From positions 124,001-188,000 of the forward strand of contig NZ_MHXN01000009.1 in NCBI RefSeq assembly GCF_001824475.1: a DNA stretch of 64,000 bases. The letters are read 5' to 3'. The stretch comes from Phenylobacterium sp. RIFCSPHIGHO2_01_FULL_69_31. Lineage in GTDB: Bacteria > Pseudomonadota > Alphaproteobacteria > Caulobacterales > Caulobacteraceae. Positions within the stretch are counted from its first letter, which is position 1. Each line of letters begins with the position of its first letter. Position numbers and translations under genes: made by a program. The notes beneath the pieces are model-generated. The model was not told the origin of the DNA. It ran no database searches and was given only the letters and a program-made list of their open reading frames with translations. This document shows positions 28,623-39,520 of this stretch, one piece after another.

Positions 28623-29492
28623 TTACAGCAGGGCCGCGATGGCCTTGCGCGCGTCGGCGGCCAGGTCGGGGCGGGCCAGGGCGAAGGCGACATTGGCGCG
28701 CAGCAGGCCGATCTTGTCGCCGCAGTCGTAGGTGGTCCCCTCGTACTCCAGGGCGTGGAAATCCTGGGTTTTCATGAGGCCCGCCATCCCGTCGGTGAGC
28801 TGAATCTCCCCGCCGGCGCCCCGCTCCTGGGTCTCCAGGATGTTGAAGATCTCGGGCTGCAGGACGTAGCGGCCCGAGATGAAGAGGTTCGAAGGCTCGG
28901 TTCCCGGCGCAGGTTTCTCGACCATGCCGGTCATACGGTTCAGCCGCCCGTCCTGCCCGTCCAGGGCGACGATTCCGTACTTGTGAGCCTCGCCCTCGGG
29001 CGCCGGCTCGACCACCACGATGTTGCCGCCCTTCTGCTCGTAGGCGGCGACCGCCTGGGCGAGGGCCGGGGGCTTCGCCATCATCAGCATGTCGGGCAGC
29101 ATCACCGCGAAGGGCTCGTCGCCGATCACGTCGCGGGCGCACCACACCGCGTGGCCCAAGCCCAGCGGCGCCATCTGGCGGATGAAGCTCATCTGGCCCG
29201 GCTGCGGCAGGTCGCGGCGAAGGTCGGCCAGGATCTCGGTCTTGCCCTTGGCTTCCAGGATGCCTTCGACCTCGGGGCTGGCGTCGAAATAGTCCTCGAT
29301 CGCGCCCTGGCCGCGGCCGACGATAAACACGAAGTGCTCAATGCCGGCGGCCCGGCCTTCCTCGACGATGTAGCTGAGGATCGGACGGTCCACGACGTTC
29401 AAAAGGTTCTTCGGCGTCGTCTTGGCGCCCGGCAGGACCCGGGTGCCCAGCCCCGCCACCGGCAGGACGGCCTTCCTCACGCGCTTCGCCAT
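28623..29492 (-). CDS. galU: UTP-glucose-1-phosphate uridylyltransferase
   Basis: 289 residues. The nucleotidyltransferase signature is VLPVAGLGTRVLPGAKTTPK, followed by VDRPILSYIVEE, GLGHAVWCARDVIG, VMLPDM and KYGIVALDG. It makes UDP-glucose, the precursor for UDP-glucuronate (ugd, 6 kb away) and surface glycans. The ATG at 29492 has GGAGGG about 5 nt upstream. An operon with the SDR-like gene downstream. Confidence 0.97.
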   Translation of the reverse strand: MAKRVRKAVLPVAGLGTRVLPGAKTTPKNLLNVVDRPILSYIVEEGRAAGIEHFVFIVGRGQGAIEDYFDASPEVEGILEAKGKTEILADLRRDLPQPGQMSFIRQMAPLGLGHAVWCARDVIGDEPFAVMLPDMLMMAKPPALAQAVAAYEQKGGNIVVVEPAPEGEAHKYGIVALDGQDGRLNRMTGMVEKPAPGTEPSNLFISGRYVLQPEIFNILETQERGAGGEIQLTDGMAGLMKTQDFHALEYEGTTYDCGDKIGLLRANVAFALARPDLAADARKAIAALL

Positions 29493-29645
29493 CAATCCCT
29501 CCGCATGCTCCTCTGCGATCCCTAATGCGTTCTGCGGAGGCAGGGCGAGAATTTTTGGCGACGGTGTCGCGATCACGATTTTGAGATCGCACGAAGTTGT
29601 GTAGGTTCGCCTCGTCGGGGATTCACCCCACGGGGAGCCTACTCA

Positions 29646-29903
29646 ATGAAGCTTCGCATTCTGACCGTCGCCACCGCCGGCGTCCTGGCCCTGAGCCTCG
29701 CCGCTTGCCAAAAGAAAGAAGAAGCCGCTCCGGCCGAAGCCCCGGCCGCTGACGCCGCTGCTGTTCCGGCTGCCGATCCGGCCGCCGTGGCTCCGCCCGC
29801 CGACGCCGCGGCCACGCCGCCGGCCGACGCCGCCGCTGCTCCGCCCGCCGACGCTGGCGCGATGTCCGCCACGCCGCCGGCCGCCGAGCCGGAAAAGAAG
29901 TAA
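29646..29903 (+). CDS. Small Ala/Pro-rich lipoprotein
   Basis: 85 residues. A type II signal peptide ends in the lipobox LAAC (Cys21), followed by QKKEEAAPAE and then Ala/Pro/Asp repeats of the kind PPADAAA, likely unstructured. Position +2 after Cys is Gln, not Asp, so outer-membrane sorting is expected. Its function is unknown; it resembles abundant alanine-rich surface or periplasmic lipoproteins. SD GGGGAG precedes the ATG. It has its own strong terminator. Confidence 0.85.
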   Translation: MKLRILTVATAGVLALSLAACQKKEEAAPAEAPAADAAAVPAADPAAVAPPADAAATPPADAAAAPPADAGAMSATPPAAEPEKK

Positions 29904-29931
29904 GCCTTCTCTCCAAGAGATCGCTTGGAAG

Positions 29932-29963
29932 CGGCCGTCCCTCTGGGGCGGCCGTTTTTCTTT
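29932..29963 (+). terminator. Intrinsic terminator of the small lipoprotein gene
   Basis: CGGCCGTCCC, loop TCT, GGGGCGGCCG (one G-U pair) and TTTTTCTTT directly after, 29 bp beyond the stop codon. Confidence 0.85.
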
Positions 29964-29991
29964 GTCTCCCCCATGAAGGCTGGGAAGCCCG

Positions 29992-31812
<1,821 letters not shown>

Positions 31813-31878
31813 GTGGCCTAGGTATCCTTCGTGGCCGAGGCTCCTCGCCGTGCGGCGAGACGCCTCTGATTCAAGAGT

Positions 31879-31932
31879 TTAGAGCGCGGCGGGCGCCGAA
31901 ACCGGCTTCCACTTTCGGCTGCCGCGCTCTAA
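31879..31932. repeat. Palindromic intergenic repeat (AGAGCGCGGC family)
   Basis: Perfect 12-bp arms TTAGAGCGCGGC (31879-31890) and GCCGCGCTCTAA (31921-31932) with an inner dyad CCGAAACCGG / CTTTCGG. This resembles the dispersed AGAGC...GCTCT palindromes of alphaproteobacteria. It lies between the divergent glmS and glmM genes. Confidence 0.7.
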
Positions 31933-32045
31933 GGCGAATCCATGCGGTTTTCGCCAGCGATGCGGCGCTTTACCATCAGCCAAGGTCGCGGCGACTAAAA
32001 GTCTGTTTCGGATCGTTTCCCCCGACCCTCTGCACGAGCACCCTC

Positions 32046-33398
32046 ATGAGTAAGCGCGCCTACTTCGGCACCGACGGCATCCGGGGCGAGGCCAACCGCC
32101 ATCCCATGACGGCCGAGGTCGCCCTTCGGGTCGGCATGGCGGCGGGCAAGATGTTTATGTCGGGCGACGAGCGGCGCCACCTGGTGGTGATCGGCAAGGA
32201 CACCCGCCTGTCGGGCTACATGATCGAGCCGGCCCTGGTGGCGGGCTTCACCAGCGTCGGCATGGACGTGCGGCTGTTCGGGCCCCTGCCGACACCCGGC
32301 GTGGCGATGATGACCCGATCCCTGCGCGCGGACCTCGGGGTCATGATCTCGGCCTCGCACAACGCCTATTCGGACAACGGCATCAAGCTGTTCGGCCCCG
32401 ACGGCTACAAGCTGTCGGACGAGAAGGAGCTGGAGATCGAGGCCCTGATGGACGAGGGCCTGCAGCAGAACCTGGCCGCGCCCGCCGCCCTGGGCCGGGT
32501 GCAGCGCATCGACGACAGCCAGGCCCGTTACGTCGAGATCGCCAAGGCCACGTTCCCCCGGCGCCTCAGCCTGTCGGGCATGCGGATCGTCATCGATTGC
32601 GCCAACGGCGCCGCCTACAAGGTGGCCCCCGAGGCGCTCTACGAACTCGGCGCCGAGGTCATCCGGATCGGTGTGGCGCCCAACGGCTTCAACATCAACC
32701 AAGAGTGCGGCTCGACGCACCCGGCCGCCATGCAGAAGGCGGTGAAGGAGTACCGGGCCGACATCGGCATCGCTCTCGACGGCGACGCGGACCGGCTGGT
32801 GATCTGCGACGAGAAGGGCCAGGTCGTGGACGGCGACCAGATCATGGCCCTGATCGCCGGCGACTGGGCCCGGCGGGGCAAGCTGCGCGGCGGCGGGGTG
32901 GTGGCCACGGTGATGTCGAACCTGGGCCTGGAGCGGTTCCTGGCCAGCCGCAACCTCACCCTCGAGCGGACCCAGGTGGGCGACCGCTACGTCATGGCCC
33001 GCATGCGCCAGGGCGACTTCAACGTCGGCGGCGAGCAGTCTGGGCACCTGATCCTGTCGGATTTCTCCACGACGGGCGATGGCCTGCTGGCCGCGCTGCA
33101 GGTCCTGGCGGTGCTGAAGGAGAGCGACAAGCCGATGAGCGCCCTGGCCCGCCAGTTCGAGCCGGTGCCCCAGCGGCTGGAGAACGTGCGGTTCGCCGGC
33201 GGCAAGCCCCTGGAGAGCGACCAGGTCAAGGCGGTCATGGCCGACGCCGAGCAGCGGCTGAACGGAACGGGCCGGATCGTGGTCCGCGCCTCCGGCACCG
33301 AACCCCTGATCCGCATCATGGCCGAGGCCGACGACGAAGACTTGGTGAGACAGGTGATCAAGGACATCGCCGGCGCGGTGAAAAAGGCCGCCGCTTAG
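32046..33398 (+). CDS. glmM: Phosphoglucosamine mutase
   Basis: 450 residues. The phosphoserine loop is [12 protein letters not shown] (Ser104), the metal loop [10 protein letters not shown] and the C-terminal phosphate-binding loop [10 protein letters not shown]. It converts GlcN-6-P to GlcN-1-P, after GlmS in UDP-GlcNAc synthesis. The start [14 protein letters not shown] is the family start. Promoter expected in the 233-bp glmS-glmM gap, which also contains a palindromic repeat. Confidence 0.98.
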   Translation: MSKRAYFGTDGIRGEANRHPMTAEVALRVGMAAGKMFMSGDERRHLVVIGKDTRLSGYMIEPALVAGFTSVGMDVRLFGPLPTPGVAMMTRSLRADLGVMISASHNAYSDNGIKLFGPDGYKLSDEKELEIEALMDEGLQQNLAAPAALGRVQRIDDSQARYVEIAKATFPRRLSLSGMRIVIDCANGAAYKVAPEALYELGAEVIRIGVAPNGFNINQECGSTHPAAMQKAVKEYRADIGIALDGDADRLVICDEKGQVVDGDQIMALIAGDWARRGKLRGGGVVATVMSNLGLERFLASRNLTLERTQVGDRYVMARMRQGDFNVGGEQSGHLILSDFSTTGDGLLAALQVLAVLKESDKPMSALARQFEPVPQRLENVRFAGGKPLESDQVKAVMADAEQRLNGTGRIVVRASGTEPLIRIMAEADDEDLVRQVIKDIAGAVKKAAA

Positions 33399-33578
33399 CC
33401 CAGGCCTGCGGCGGACCCTCTCGGGCGCCTACGTCTAAACCTCCGCTTTTGACGCACTGCAAAGCTGCAGAGGCGCCCTGCAATCACGCGGATTGTGGGC
33501 GTCCGCCACCCCCCGTATCTCGCCGGTCCCCAGAACGATGGTCCGCCAAAGGGCCACGTCCAAGACCAGGTGTGTGAG

Positions 33579-34469
33579 ATGAAACCTATGCTGAAGTGGG
33601 CCGGCTATGGCCTGGCCGGCGTCGCTGCCCTGTTGCTTGTCCTCGCGGGCGGCGCGTTCGTCGTTTCCGAGGCGATGATCCGGTGGCCGGTCGACAAGCC
33701 CGAGGTGCGGCTGGTCGCGGCGAGCGATTCGGGGGCGGTCGAGCGAGGCCGGCGCGTGGCGAAGCTGAACGGCTGCCACGACTGCCATGGCCAGACGCTG
33801 GGGGGGCAGCTCTTCCACGACGAGATGCCGGTGGTCCGCGCCTGGGGGCCCAACCTGTCGCGGCTGATCGCGAACCAGACCGACGCGGACCTCGACCGCG
33901 CCATCCGCCACGGCGTCGCCGCCGACGGTCGGCGCCTCTGGATCATGCCCTCCAGCGCCTATGCCCACCTCACCGACCAGGAGACGTCGGACCTGTTGGC
34001 CTACCTGCGGACCTTCCCGCCGACGGGGGAGGTTCAACCGCGCGTCAAGGTGGGGCCGGTCGGCCGCATCGGCGTGCTGCTGGGCAAGATGAAGTCCGAA
34101 CCCGATCTTCTGCGGGCGAACGGCCCGGGCGTGAAGCTTGTCGACCTGGGGTCCGAGCACGTGCAGGGCCGCGAGCTGGCCCGCACCTGCATCGAGTGTC
34201 ACGGCCAGCAGCTCGAGGGCAACCCGATGCTGAAGGCCCCCGGCCTCGACATGGTCGCCTCGTACGAGCCTGAGGATTTCGAACGCCTGCTGCACACCGG
34301 CATCGCGGCCGGGAACCGCAAGGTCGGGCTGATGACGATGGTGGCCCCGGCGCGGTTCGGCGACCTGACGCCCGAACAGATCCAGGCTCTGCAGGCGTAT
34401 CTCAAGGCCCGCGCCGAACGCCGGATCGCACAGAATGACGTCACGTCAGGGATGGCGCAGCAACCCTAG
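33579..34469 (+). CDS. Membrane-anchored dihaem cytochrome c
   Basis: 296 residues. An N-terminal hydrophobic segment (10-32) is an uncleaved anchor or signal. Two haem-binding motifs are CHDCH (Cys66-His70) and CIECH (Cys204-His208), each followed by a cytochrome-c-like domain ending in a Met or Leu-rich helix. It is likely a periplasmic electron carrier. No oxidase or dehydrogenase partner is adjacent. ATG 33579 chosen (MKPMLKWAGYG); the 28-residue upstream extension lacks a signal. A possible operator lies 14 bp after its stop. Confidence 0.9.
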   Translation: MKPMLKWAGYGLAGVAALLLVLAGGAFVVSEAMIRWPVDKPEVRLVAASDSGAVERGRRVAKLNGCHDCHGQTLGGQLFHDEMPVVRAWGPNLSRLIANQTDADLDRAIRHGVAADGRRLWIMPSSAYAHLTDQETSDLLAYLRTFPPTGEVQPRVKVGPVGRIGVLLGKMKSEPDLLRANGPGVKLVDLGSEHVQGRELARTCIECHGQQLEGNPMLKAPGLDMVASYEPEDFERLLHTGIAAGNRKVGLMTMVAPARFGDLTPEQIQALQAYLKARAERRIAQNDVTSGMAQQP

Positions 34470-34483
34470 CTAAGGGCAAAATG

Positions 34484-34503
34484 TTGTGTCACCATCGTCA
34501 CAA
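34484..34503. promoter_or_regulatory. Palindromic candidate operator TTGTGTC-N6-GTCACAA
   Basis: The 20-bp sequence has arms TTGTG (34484-34488) and CACAA (34499-34503), with a further C/G pair inside. It lies 53 bp upstream of the 53-residue membrane protein gene. The spacing differs from a standard CRP site (TGTGA-N6-TCACA), so the protein is unknown. Confidence 0.4.
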
Positions 34504-34556
34504 ATCGGCCGGCTCGACCCGGACCGACGTGAATAACGGGCTCTGGGAGGAATAAA

Positions 34557-34718
34557 ATGCGTCGCGACCTCGCCGTCATGGGCGTGGCGCGGCAGGTGGA
34601 GCGGCCCGCCCGCTCGATCGCCTGCCTCGCTTTCGTGGCTGTCCTGGGCACGGCCTTCTGGGCCGGCGCCGTCTGGATCGCCGAAGCTTTCATGAGGATG
34701 CCCGGTCCGGGCTTCTGA
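34557..34718 (+). CDS. Small membrane protein, 53 residues (below usual length cut-offs)
   Basis: Reads MRRDLAVMGVARQVERPARS, then one hydrophobic helix (IACLAFVAVLGTAFWAGAVW, residues 21-40), ending AFMRMPGPGF. The basic N terminus gives an N-in topology. It is judged real because GGGAGGA lies 5-6 nt before ATG 34557, the codons keep a GC-rich third position, and a palindromic operator candidate lies upstream and a 9-bp hairpin downstream. Not recognised; may assist a respiratory or envelope complex. Confidence 0.65.
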   Translation: MRRDLAVMGVARQVERPARSIACLAFVAVLGTAFWAGAVWIAEAFMRMPGPGF

Positions 34719-34719
34719 G

Positions 34720-34740
34720 GCGGCGCGAGGCTCGCGCCGC
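34720..34740 (+). terminator. Perfect hairpin after the 53-residue gene, no T tract
   Basis: GCGGCGCGA, loop GGC, TCGCGCCGC: 9 bp stem, 2 bp after the stop codon. Not followed by a T run, so either a weak terminator or an mRNA-stabilising stem. Confidence 0.4.
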
Positions 34741-34879
34741 TCGTCTGATCGGGGCCTAAGGCCCGCAGGAACGTGTGCGACTGCACGCGCGACCTGCACG
34801 TCGATCTCGGTCGCCGTCTGGCTCTCCAGAACGCCCCAGGCCGCGCCGCCGTCACCGGCCGCGGGCGCTGACGGTCGGC

Positions 34880-36181
34880 TCAGGCGCGTCCGATGCTGTG
34901 ATAGGCGAAACCCCGGGCGCGCATGTCGGCGGGCTTGTAGATGTTGCGCAGATCGACGAGCACCGGCTGGTTCATGGTCAGCTTGATGCGGTCCAGGTCC
35001 AGCGCGCGGAACTGGTCCCACTCGGTGATGATCACCAGGACATCCGCGCCCGCCGCCACCGCATAGGGGTCGTCCATGAACTCGACCCCGGTCATCAGCT
35101 TGCGGGCCTCATGGCCTTCGGGGTCGAAGGCCTGGATCTTCGCGCCCTTGTCCTGCAGCGCCGGAACGATGGCCAGGGAGGGGGCGTCGCGCATGTCGTC
35201 GGTGTTGGGCTTGAAGGTCAGGCCCAGGATGCCGACGGTCTTGTCCTTCACGTCGCCGCCCAGGGCCTTGATCACCTTGCGCGCCATGGCGCGCTTGCGC
35301 TCGTCGTTGACCTTGATGGTGGTCTCGACCAACTCCACGGGGCTGCCGGCGTCGCGGGCGGTGCGGACGAGGGCGATGGTGTCCTTCGGGAAGCACGAGC
35401 CGCCGTAGCCGGGGCCGGCGTTCAAGAACTTGCCGCCGATCCGGCCATCCAGACCGATGCCCTTGGCTACCTGCTGCACGTCGGCGCCGACGGCTTCGCA
35501 CAGGTCGGCCATTTCGTTGATGTAGGTGATCTTCAGGGCCAGGTAGGCGTTGGCGGCGTACTTGATCAGCTCGCTGGTCCGGCGGCTGGTGAACAGGATC
35601 GGCGTCTCGTTCAGGTACAGCGGCCGATACAGCTCGCGCATCACCGCCTGGGCGCGCTCGTCCTCGGTGCCCACCACCACGCGGTCGGGGCGCTTGAAGT
35701 CCTCGATGGCGGCGCCTTCGCGCAGGAACTCCGGGTTGGAGACGATCGCCACGTCGGCGTCCGGCCGCACGCGCTTGAAGATCGCCTCGATCTCGTCGCC
35801 GGTGCCCACCGGAACGGTCGACTTAGTGACCACCACCGTGAACCCATCCACCAGGCCCGCGATCTCCTCGGCCGCCGAATAGACGTACGACAGGTCCGCA
35901 TAGCCGTCGCCGCGGCGCGAGGGCGTGCCGACGCCGATGAACACGGCATCGGCCTCGCGGATCGCCTGGCGGGCGTCGGTATCGAAGAATAGCCGCCCGG
36001 CCCGGACGTTGGCTGCGACCAGCAGGTCGAGGCCAGGCTCGTAAATCGGGATGCCGCCGCTCTTCAGCTGCTCGATCTTCGAGGCGTCCTTATCGATACA
36101 GGTCACCGTATGGCCGAAGTCGGCGAAACAGGCGCCGCTCACCAGGCCGACATAGCCCGTACCGATCATCGCCACGCGCAT
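34880..36181 (-). CDS. ugd: UDP-glucose 6-dehydrogenase
   Basis: 433 residues. NAD-binding GTGYVG (7-12), STVPVGT, the FLREGAAI loop and the catalytic GGSCFPKD cysteine near residue 260 are all present. It oxidises UDP-glucose twice to UDP-glucuronate for acidic surface glycans. AGGAGAG precedes ATG 36181. It is the last gene in line after kpsF and the phosphomutase on the same strand, 106 bp below the latter, so operon membership is likely. Confidence 0.97.
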   Translation of the reverse strand: MRVAMIGTGYVGLVSGACFADFGHTVTCIDKDASKIEQLKSGGIPIYEPGLDLLVAANVRAGRLFFDTDARQAIREADAVFIGVGTPSRRGDGYADLSYVYSAAEEIAGLVDGFTVVVTKSTVPVGTGDEIEAIFKRVRPDADVAIVSNPEFLREGAAIEDFKRPDRVVVGTEDERAQAVMRELYRPLYLNETPILFTSRRTSELIKYAANAYLALKITYINEMADLCEAVGADVQQVAKGIGLDGRIGGKFLNAGPGYGGSCFPKDTIALVRTARDAGSPVELVETTIKVNDERKRAMARKVIKALGGDVKDKTVGILGLTFKPNTDDMRDAPSLAIVPALQDKGAKIQAFDPEGHEARKLMTGVEFMDDPYAVAAGADVLVIITEWDQFRALDLDRIKLTMNQPVLVDLRNIYKPADMRARGFAYHSIGRA

Positions 36182-36287
36182 TCAGAACTCTCCTAGGAAG
36201 GCCGGGCCTTTCACCACGGGCGAAAGGCAGCCGCAACGACACATCGTCCCGCAGTGCAGCAAAATTCGCGCCGCAGGCCGGAGCGGG

Positions 36288-37790
36288 TCAGATTTCCTGG
36301 TTGTAGGCCCCGACCTGCGGCCGCTTGGCGAGCCTGGGCTTCACCTCCTCGCGGAACAGGCGGCGCATGTCGTCGTCCGACTGGGTGCTTTCCACCACCA
36401 CCACGATCTCGGGCTTGTTGGACGAGGCGCGCACCAGCACCCACGAGCCGTCCTCCAGCGCCACGCGGACCCCGTTGACCGTGATCAGGTCGACGATCTT
36501 GCGGCCCAGGATCGTGCCGCCGGCGTCCGCCAGGGCGGTGTATTCGGCCACCACGTCGTCGACGACGCCGTACTTCTCTTCGTCGGCGCAGTGCGGGCTC
36601 ATGGTCAGCGAGGTGTAGGCCACGGGCAGGGCCTTCTTCAGGTCGCTGAGCTTCTTGTCCGGGTTGCGGTCCAACATCGCCAGGATCGCCGCGGCCGCCA
36701 CCAGGCCGTCGTCGTAACCCCGCCCGATCGGCGGGTTCATGAAGAAGTGGCCGCTCTTCTCGAAGCCGGCCAAGGCGCCCAGCTCGGCGGTCTTGCGCTT
36801 GATGTAGCTGTGGCCGGTCTTCCAGTAGACCGTCTTGGCGCCGTTCTTCTTCAGCACCTCGTCGGTAGAGAAGAGTCCGGTCGACTTCACGTCGACGATG
36901 AACGTCGCGTCCTTGTGCAGTTCGGACAGGTCGCGGGCCAGCATCAGGCCGATCTTGTCGGCGAAGATCTCCTCGCCCTCGTCGTCCACCACGCCGCAAC
37001 GGTCGCCGTCGCCGTCGAAGCCCAGGGCCAGGTCGGCGTTATGCGTGCGCACGGCGTCGGCCATGGCGTGCAGCATCACGCTGTCCTCCGGGTTCGGATT
37101 GTAGCGGGGGAAGTTGTAGTCGAGCTCGCAGTCCATCTCGATCAGGGTCGCCACGCCCATGTCCCGCAGGGCCTTGGGCGCGAAGGCGCCAGCCGTGCCG
37201 TTGCCGCAGGCGGCGACCACCACCAGCGGCCGCTTCAGGTTCACCCGTCCGGCCGCATCCTGGATGTAGCGCTCGGCCACGCCTGCGATGTGCGCCAGCG
37301 AGCCGCCGGGCCGCTGGGACCACTTGCCCTCCAGCACGATCTCCTTCAGCCGGCCCATCTCGTCGGGGCCGAAGGTGAGGGGACGCTGGGCGCCCATCTT
37401 CACGCCGGTCCAGCCGTTCTCGTTGTGGCTCGCGGTGACCATCGCGACGCACGGGGCGTCCAGGTCGAACTGGGCGAAGTAGGCCATGGGCGAGACGGCC
37501 AGGCCGATGTCCAGCACCTCGCAGCCCGCGGCCACCAGCCCGATGGTCAGCGCCTGCTTGATGGAGAGCGAATAGGACCGGTAGTCGTGGCCGACCACGA
37601 TCCGCTTCTGGCCCATCTCCTGGATCAGCGTCCCCAGGCCCAGGCCCAGCGCCTGCACGCCCAAGAGGTTGATCTCGGGCCCGAACAGCCACCGCGCGTC
37701 ATACTCCCGGAAGCCGGTCGGCTTCACCAGCGGGGTGACTTCATAGTCCCAGGTGTTGGGCGACAGGTCGGCGCGAGGGGCAGGCAGCAT
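36288..37790 (-). CDS. Phosphomannomutase/phosphoglucomutase
   Basis: 500 residues of the alpha-D-phosphohexomutase family. It has the phosphoserine loop TASHNENGWTGVK, the metal loop GFDGDGDRCGVVDD and the C-terminal phosphate loop VRASSNKPEIVVVVES. It interconverts mannose or glucose 6- and 1-phosphates. ATG 37790 was chosen, since the upstream extension is unlike the family. It sits between kpsF and ugd and would feed galU (glucose-1-P) or GDP-mannose synthesis. AlgC or Pgm specificity cannot be told from sequence. Confidence 0.95.
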   Translation of the reverse strand: MLPAPRADLSPNTWDYEVTPLVKPTGFREYDARWLFGPEINLLGVQALGLGLGTLIQEMGQKRIVVGHDYRSYSLSIKQALTIGLVAAGCEVLDIGLAVSPMAYFAQFDLDAPCVAMVTASHNENGWTGVKMGAQRPLTFGPDEMGRLKEIVLEGKWSQRPGGSLAHIAGVAERYIQDAAGRVNLKRPLVVVAACGNGTAGAFAPKALRDMGVATLIEMDCELDYNFPRYNPNPEDSVMLHAMADAVRTHNADLALGFDGDGDRCGVVDDEGEEIFADKIGLMLARDLSELHKDATFIVDVKSTGLFSTDEVLKKNGAKTVYWKTGHSYIKRKTAELGALAGFEKSGHFFMNPPIGRGYDDGLVAAAAILAMLDRNPDKKLSDLKKALPVAYTSLTMSPHCADEEKYGVVDDVVAEYTALADAGGTILGRKIVDLITVNGVRVALEDGSWVLVRASSNKPEIVVVVESTQSDDDMRRLFREEVKPRLAKRPQVGAYNQEI

Positions 37791-37894
37791 CGGGGCTCCG
37801 GGGGTGCGGCGTTTCGGCGCGTGTTTAACCGAGCCGATAGCCCTCACGCCACTTCGTAAGCCTTAACGCAGATAACGTGTTCGGGTTGGCGGCC

Positions 37895-38860
37895 CTACAT
37901 CACTCCGGCGCGCAGCAGGTCGTGGACGTGCAGGATGCCCACCGGCTTGCCGTCCTCGACCACGAACAGCACCGTCACCGCCGGCTGCGGATCGCTCATC
38001 AGGGCCAGGGCCTCGCCGGCCAGCATGCCCGGGGCGACGGTCTTCTTGGGGCCCGGCGTCATCACCTCGCCGGCGGTGTGGTCCATCAGCCCGTCGATGT
38101 GGCGGCGCAGGTCGCCATCGGTGATCGCGCCCAGCAGCCGGCCGCCGGCGTCGACGACGCCCACGATCCCCCAGCGCATCTGGGTCATCACCAGCAGGGC
38201 CTGGCGCATGGGCGTGTCCGGCCCCACGATCGGCAGCTCCTCGCGCCCGTGCATCAGGTCGGCGGCGGTGCGCAGCATGGCGCCCAGCTTGCCGCCGGGG
38301 TGCAGCACCTTGAAGTCCTGCGGCTTGAACCCCCGCCGCTCTAAGAGGGCCACCGCCAGGGCGTCGCCCATGGCTATCTGCAGGGTCGTGGAGGTCGTGG
38401 GCGCATTCACGGCGTCCGTCGCCTCCGGTGCGTCCGGCAGCAGCAGGACGATGTCGGAGGCCCGCGCCAGGGTCCCGTCGGCCGCCGCCGTAAGCGCGAT
38501 CAGCGGGATGTCGAAGCGGGCGGCGTAGGCGATCACGTCGGCCAGCTCCCGCGTTTCGCCGGTCTTGCTGAGCGCCAGGATCACGTCGTCGGCGCCGATC
38601 ATCCCCAGGTCGCCGTGGCTGGCCTCGCTGGGGTGGACGAACATGGCGGTCGAACCCGTAGAGGCCAGGGTGGCGGCGATCTTGCGCGCGACGTGGCCGG
38701 ACTTGCCCATGCCGGTGCAGATCACGCGCCCCCGGGCGGTGAACAGGGTCTCCACCGCCTGGGCGAAGGGCTCTCCCAGCTCGGCGGCCATCCGGCGCAG
38801 CGCCTCGGCCTCGGTGTCCAGCACGCGGCGGCCGACGGCGATGGTGTCTTGAGAGCTCAT
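37895..38860 (-). CDS. Arabinose-5-phosphate isomerase (KpsF/GutQ family)
   Basis: 321 residues. A SIS domain (about 30-185: GMGKSGHVARKIAATLASTG, FVHPSEASHGDLGMI, ALSKTGETRELAD) is followed by two CBS domains (205-321). The enzyme converts ribulose-5-P to arabinose-5-P, the first step to KDO for LPS. The ATG at 38860 is in an ATGA overlap with the small membrane protein gene. Part of a likely DUF-TM-kpsF-phosphomutase-ugd operon. Confidence 0.95.
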   Translation of the reverse strand: MSSQDTIAVGRRVLDTEAEALRRMAAELGEPFAQAVETLFTARGRVICTGMGKSGHVARKIAATLASTGSTAMFVHPSEASHGDLGMIGADDVILALSKTGETRELADVIAYAARFDIPLIALTAAADGTLARASDIVLLLPDAPEATDAVNAPTTSTTLQIAMGDALAVALLERRGFKPQDFKVLHPGGKLGAMLRTAADLMHGREELPIVGPDTPMRQALLVMTQMRWGIVGVVDAGGRLLGAITDGDLRRHIDGLMDHTAGEVMTPGPKKTVAPGMLAGEALALMSDPQPAVTVLFVVEDGKPVGILHVHDLLRAGVM

Positions 38861-39150
38861 TGCGCGGGGGCGATCGCCTGGTTCTGGATGTTGCGCACGG
38901 CCTCGCGCGCTGCGGCGGCGCGTCGCTGGGCGGCTTCGTGCTCCCGCTTCATCCGGGCCTGCATTTCAGCCGTGCGCTGCACGGGCGTATGGCCGAAAGG
39001 TCCTGGCGAGCGGTCGCCCAGTCCCTGCGGCCAGACCATCGCCAGCGCGATCGCGGCGGCGGCGGCCAGGGCCAGCAGCGGCAGGTAGAAGCGGTCCAGC
39101 ATGCCCTGGCTATAGCCGACTTGGGCCGCGTCGCTAATCGGGTAGGGCAT
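38857..39150 (-). CDS. Small membrane protein with charged helical tail
   Basis: 97 residues if started at ATG 39150; 81 if at ATG 39102. One transmembrane helix (YLPLLALAAAAAIALAMVW) is followed by a Pro/Gly turn and a charged helical tail (AEMQARMKREHEAAQRRAAA). A start at 39150 overlaps the preceding gene by 17 bp; neither start has a strong Shine-Dalgarno. It is ATGA-coupled to kpsF. Not recognised. Confidence 0.7.
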   Translation of the reverse strand: MPYPISDAAQVGYSQGMLDRFYLPLLALAAAAAIALAMVWPQGLGDRSPGPFGHTPVQRTAEMQARMKREHEAAQRRAAAAREAVRNIQNQAIAPAQ

Positions 39151-39448
39151 CGAAATCGCTGGCGGTGACGTAGGGCGGAAGCGGTAGCCCAAGATCCTGC
39201 ATCTCCAGCCACTGGACCTGGCGGCCGCTATCTCGGCGATAGGCCAGGAGGTTGATGTGCGCCTTTTGGAGGGCCAGCAGCAAGGCTTGGAGGCTGTCCA
39301 CGCCCATTGCGTATCCCTCTCGGACGCCGTCCGGTCGGATGAGACGGAAGCTACAGCGAAAGTCGGCTTCATCGGGCTCGGGCTTGCTCACCTCCAGCAG
39401 GATGGAGTCGCCGCCATCGCTATTGAACGTGCGCTCCAAGATTATCAT
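39134..39448 (-). CDS. Small conserved hypothetical protein (104 residues)
   Basis: A soluble alpha/beta protein starting MIILERTF and containing FRCSFRLIRPDGVREGYAMG and QALLLALQKAHINLLAYRRD. It resembles a family of DUF6968-type single-domain proteins of unknown role; assignment from memory only. GGAGGG lies 4 nt before ATG 39448. It is divergent from gpmA by 72 bp and is the first gene of the likely operon down to ugd. Confidence 0.75.
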   Translation of the reverse strand: MIILERTFNSDGGDSILLEVSKPEPDEADFRCSFRLIRPDGVREGYAMGVDSLQALLLALQKAHINLLAYRRDSGRQVQWLEMQDLGLPLPPYVTASDFDALPD

Positions 39449-39520
39449 TCGCCCTCCGGTCCTGCTTGACTGCATCGCGGCCCATGCCCTAGCCGAACCT
39501 CCCGCGAAGGAGAACGCACC

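Noticed and set aside
34741-34879. A further small gene between the 53-residue protein and ugd.
   Set aside because: No ATG with a ribosome binding site and no conserved-looking frame in either strand.
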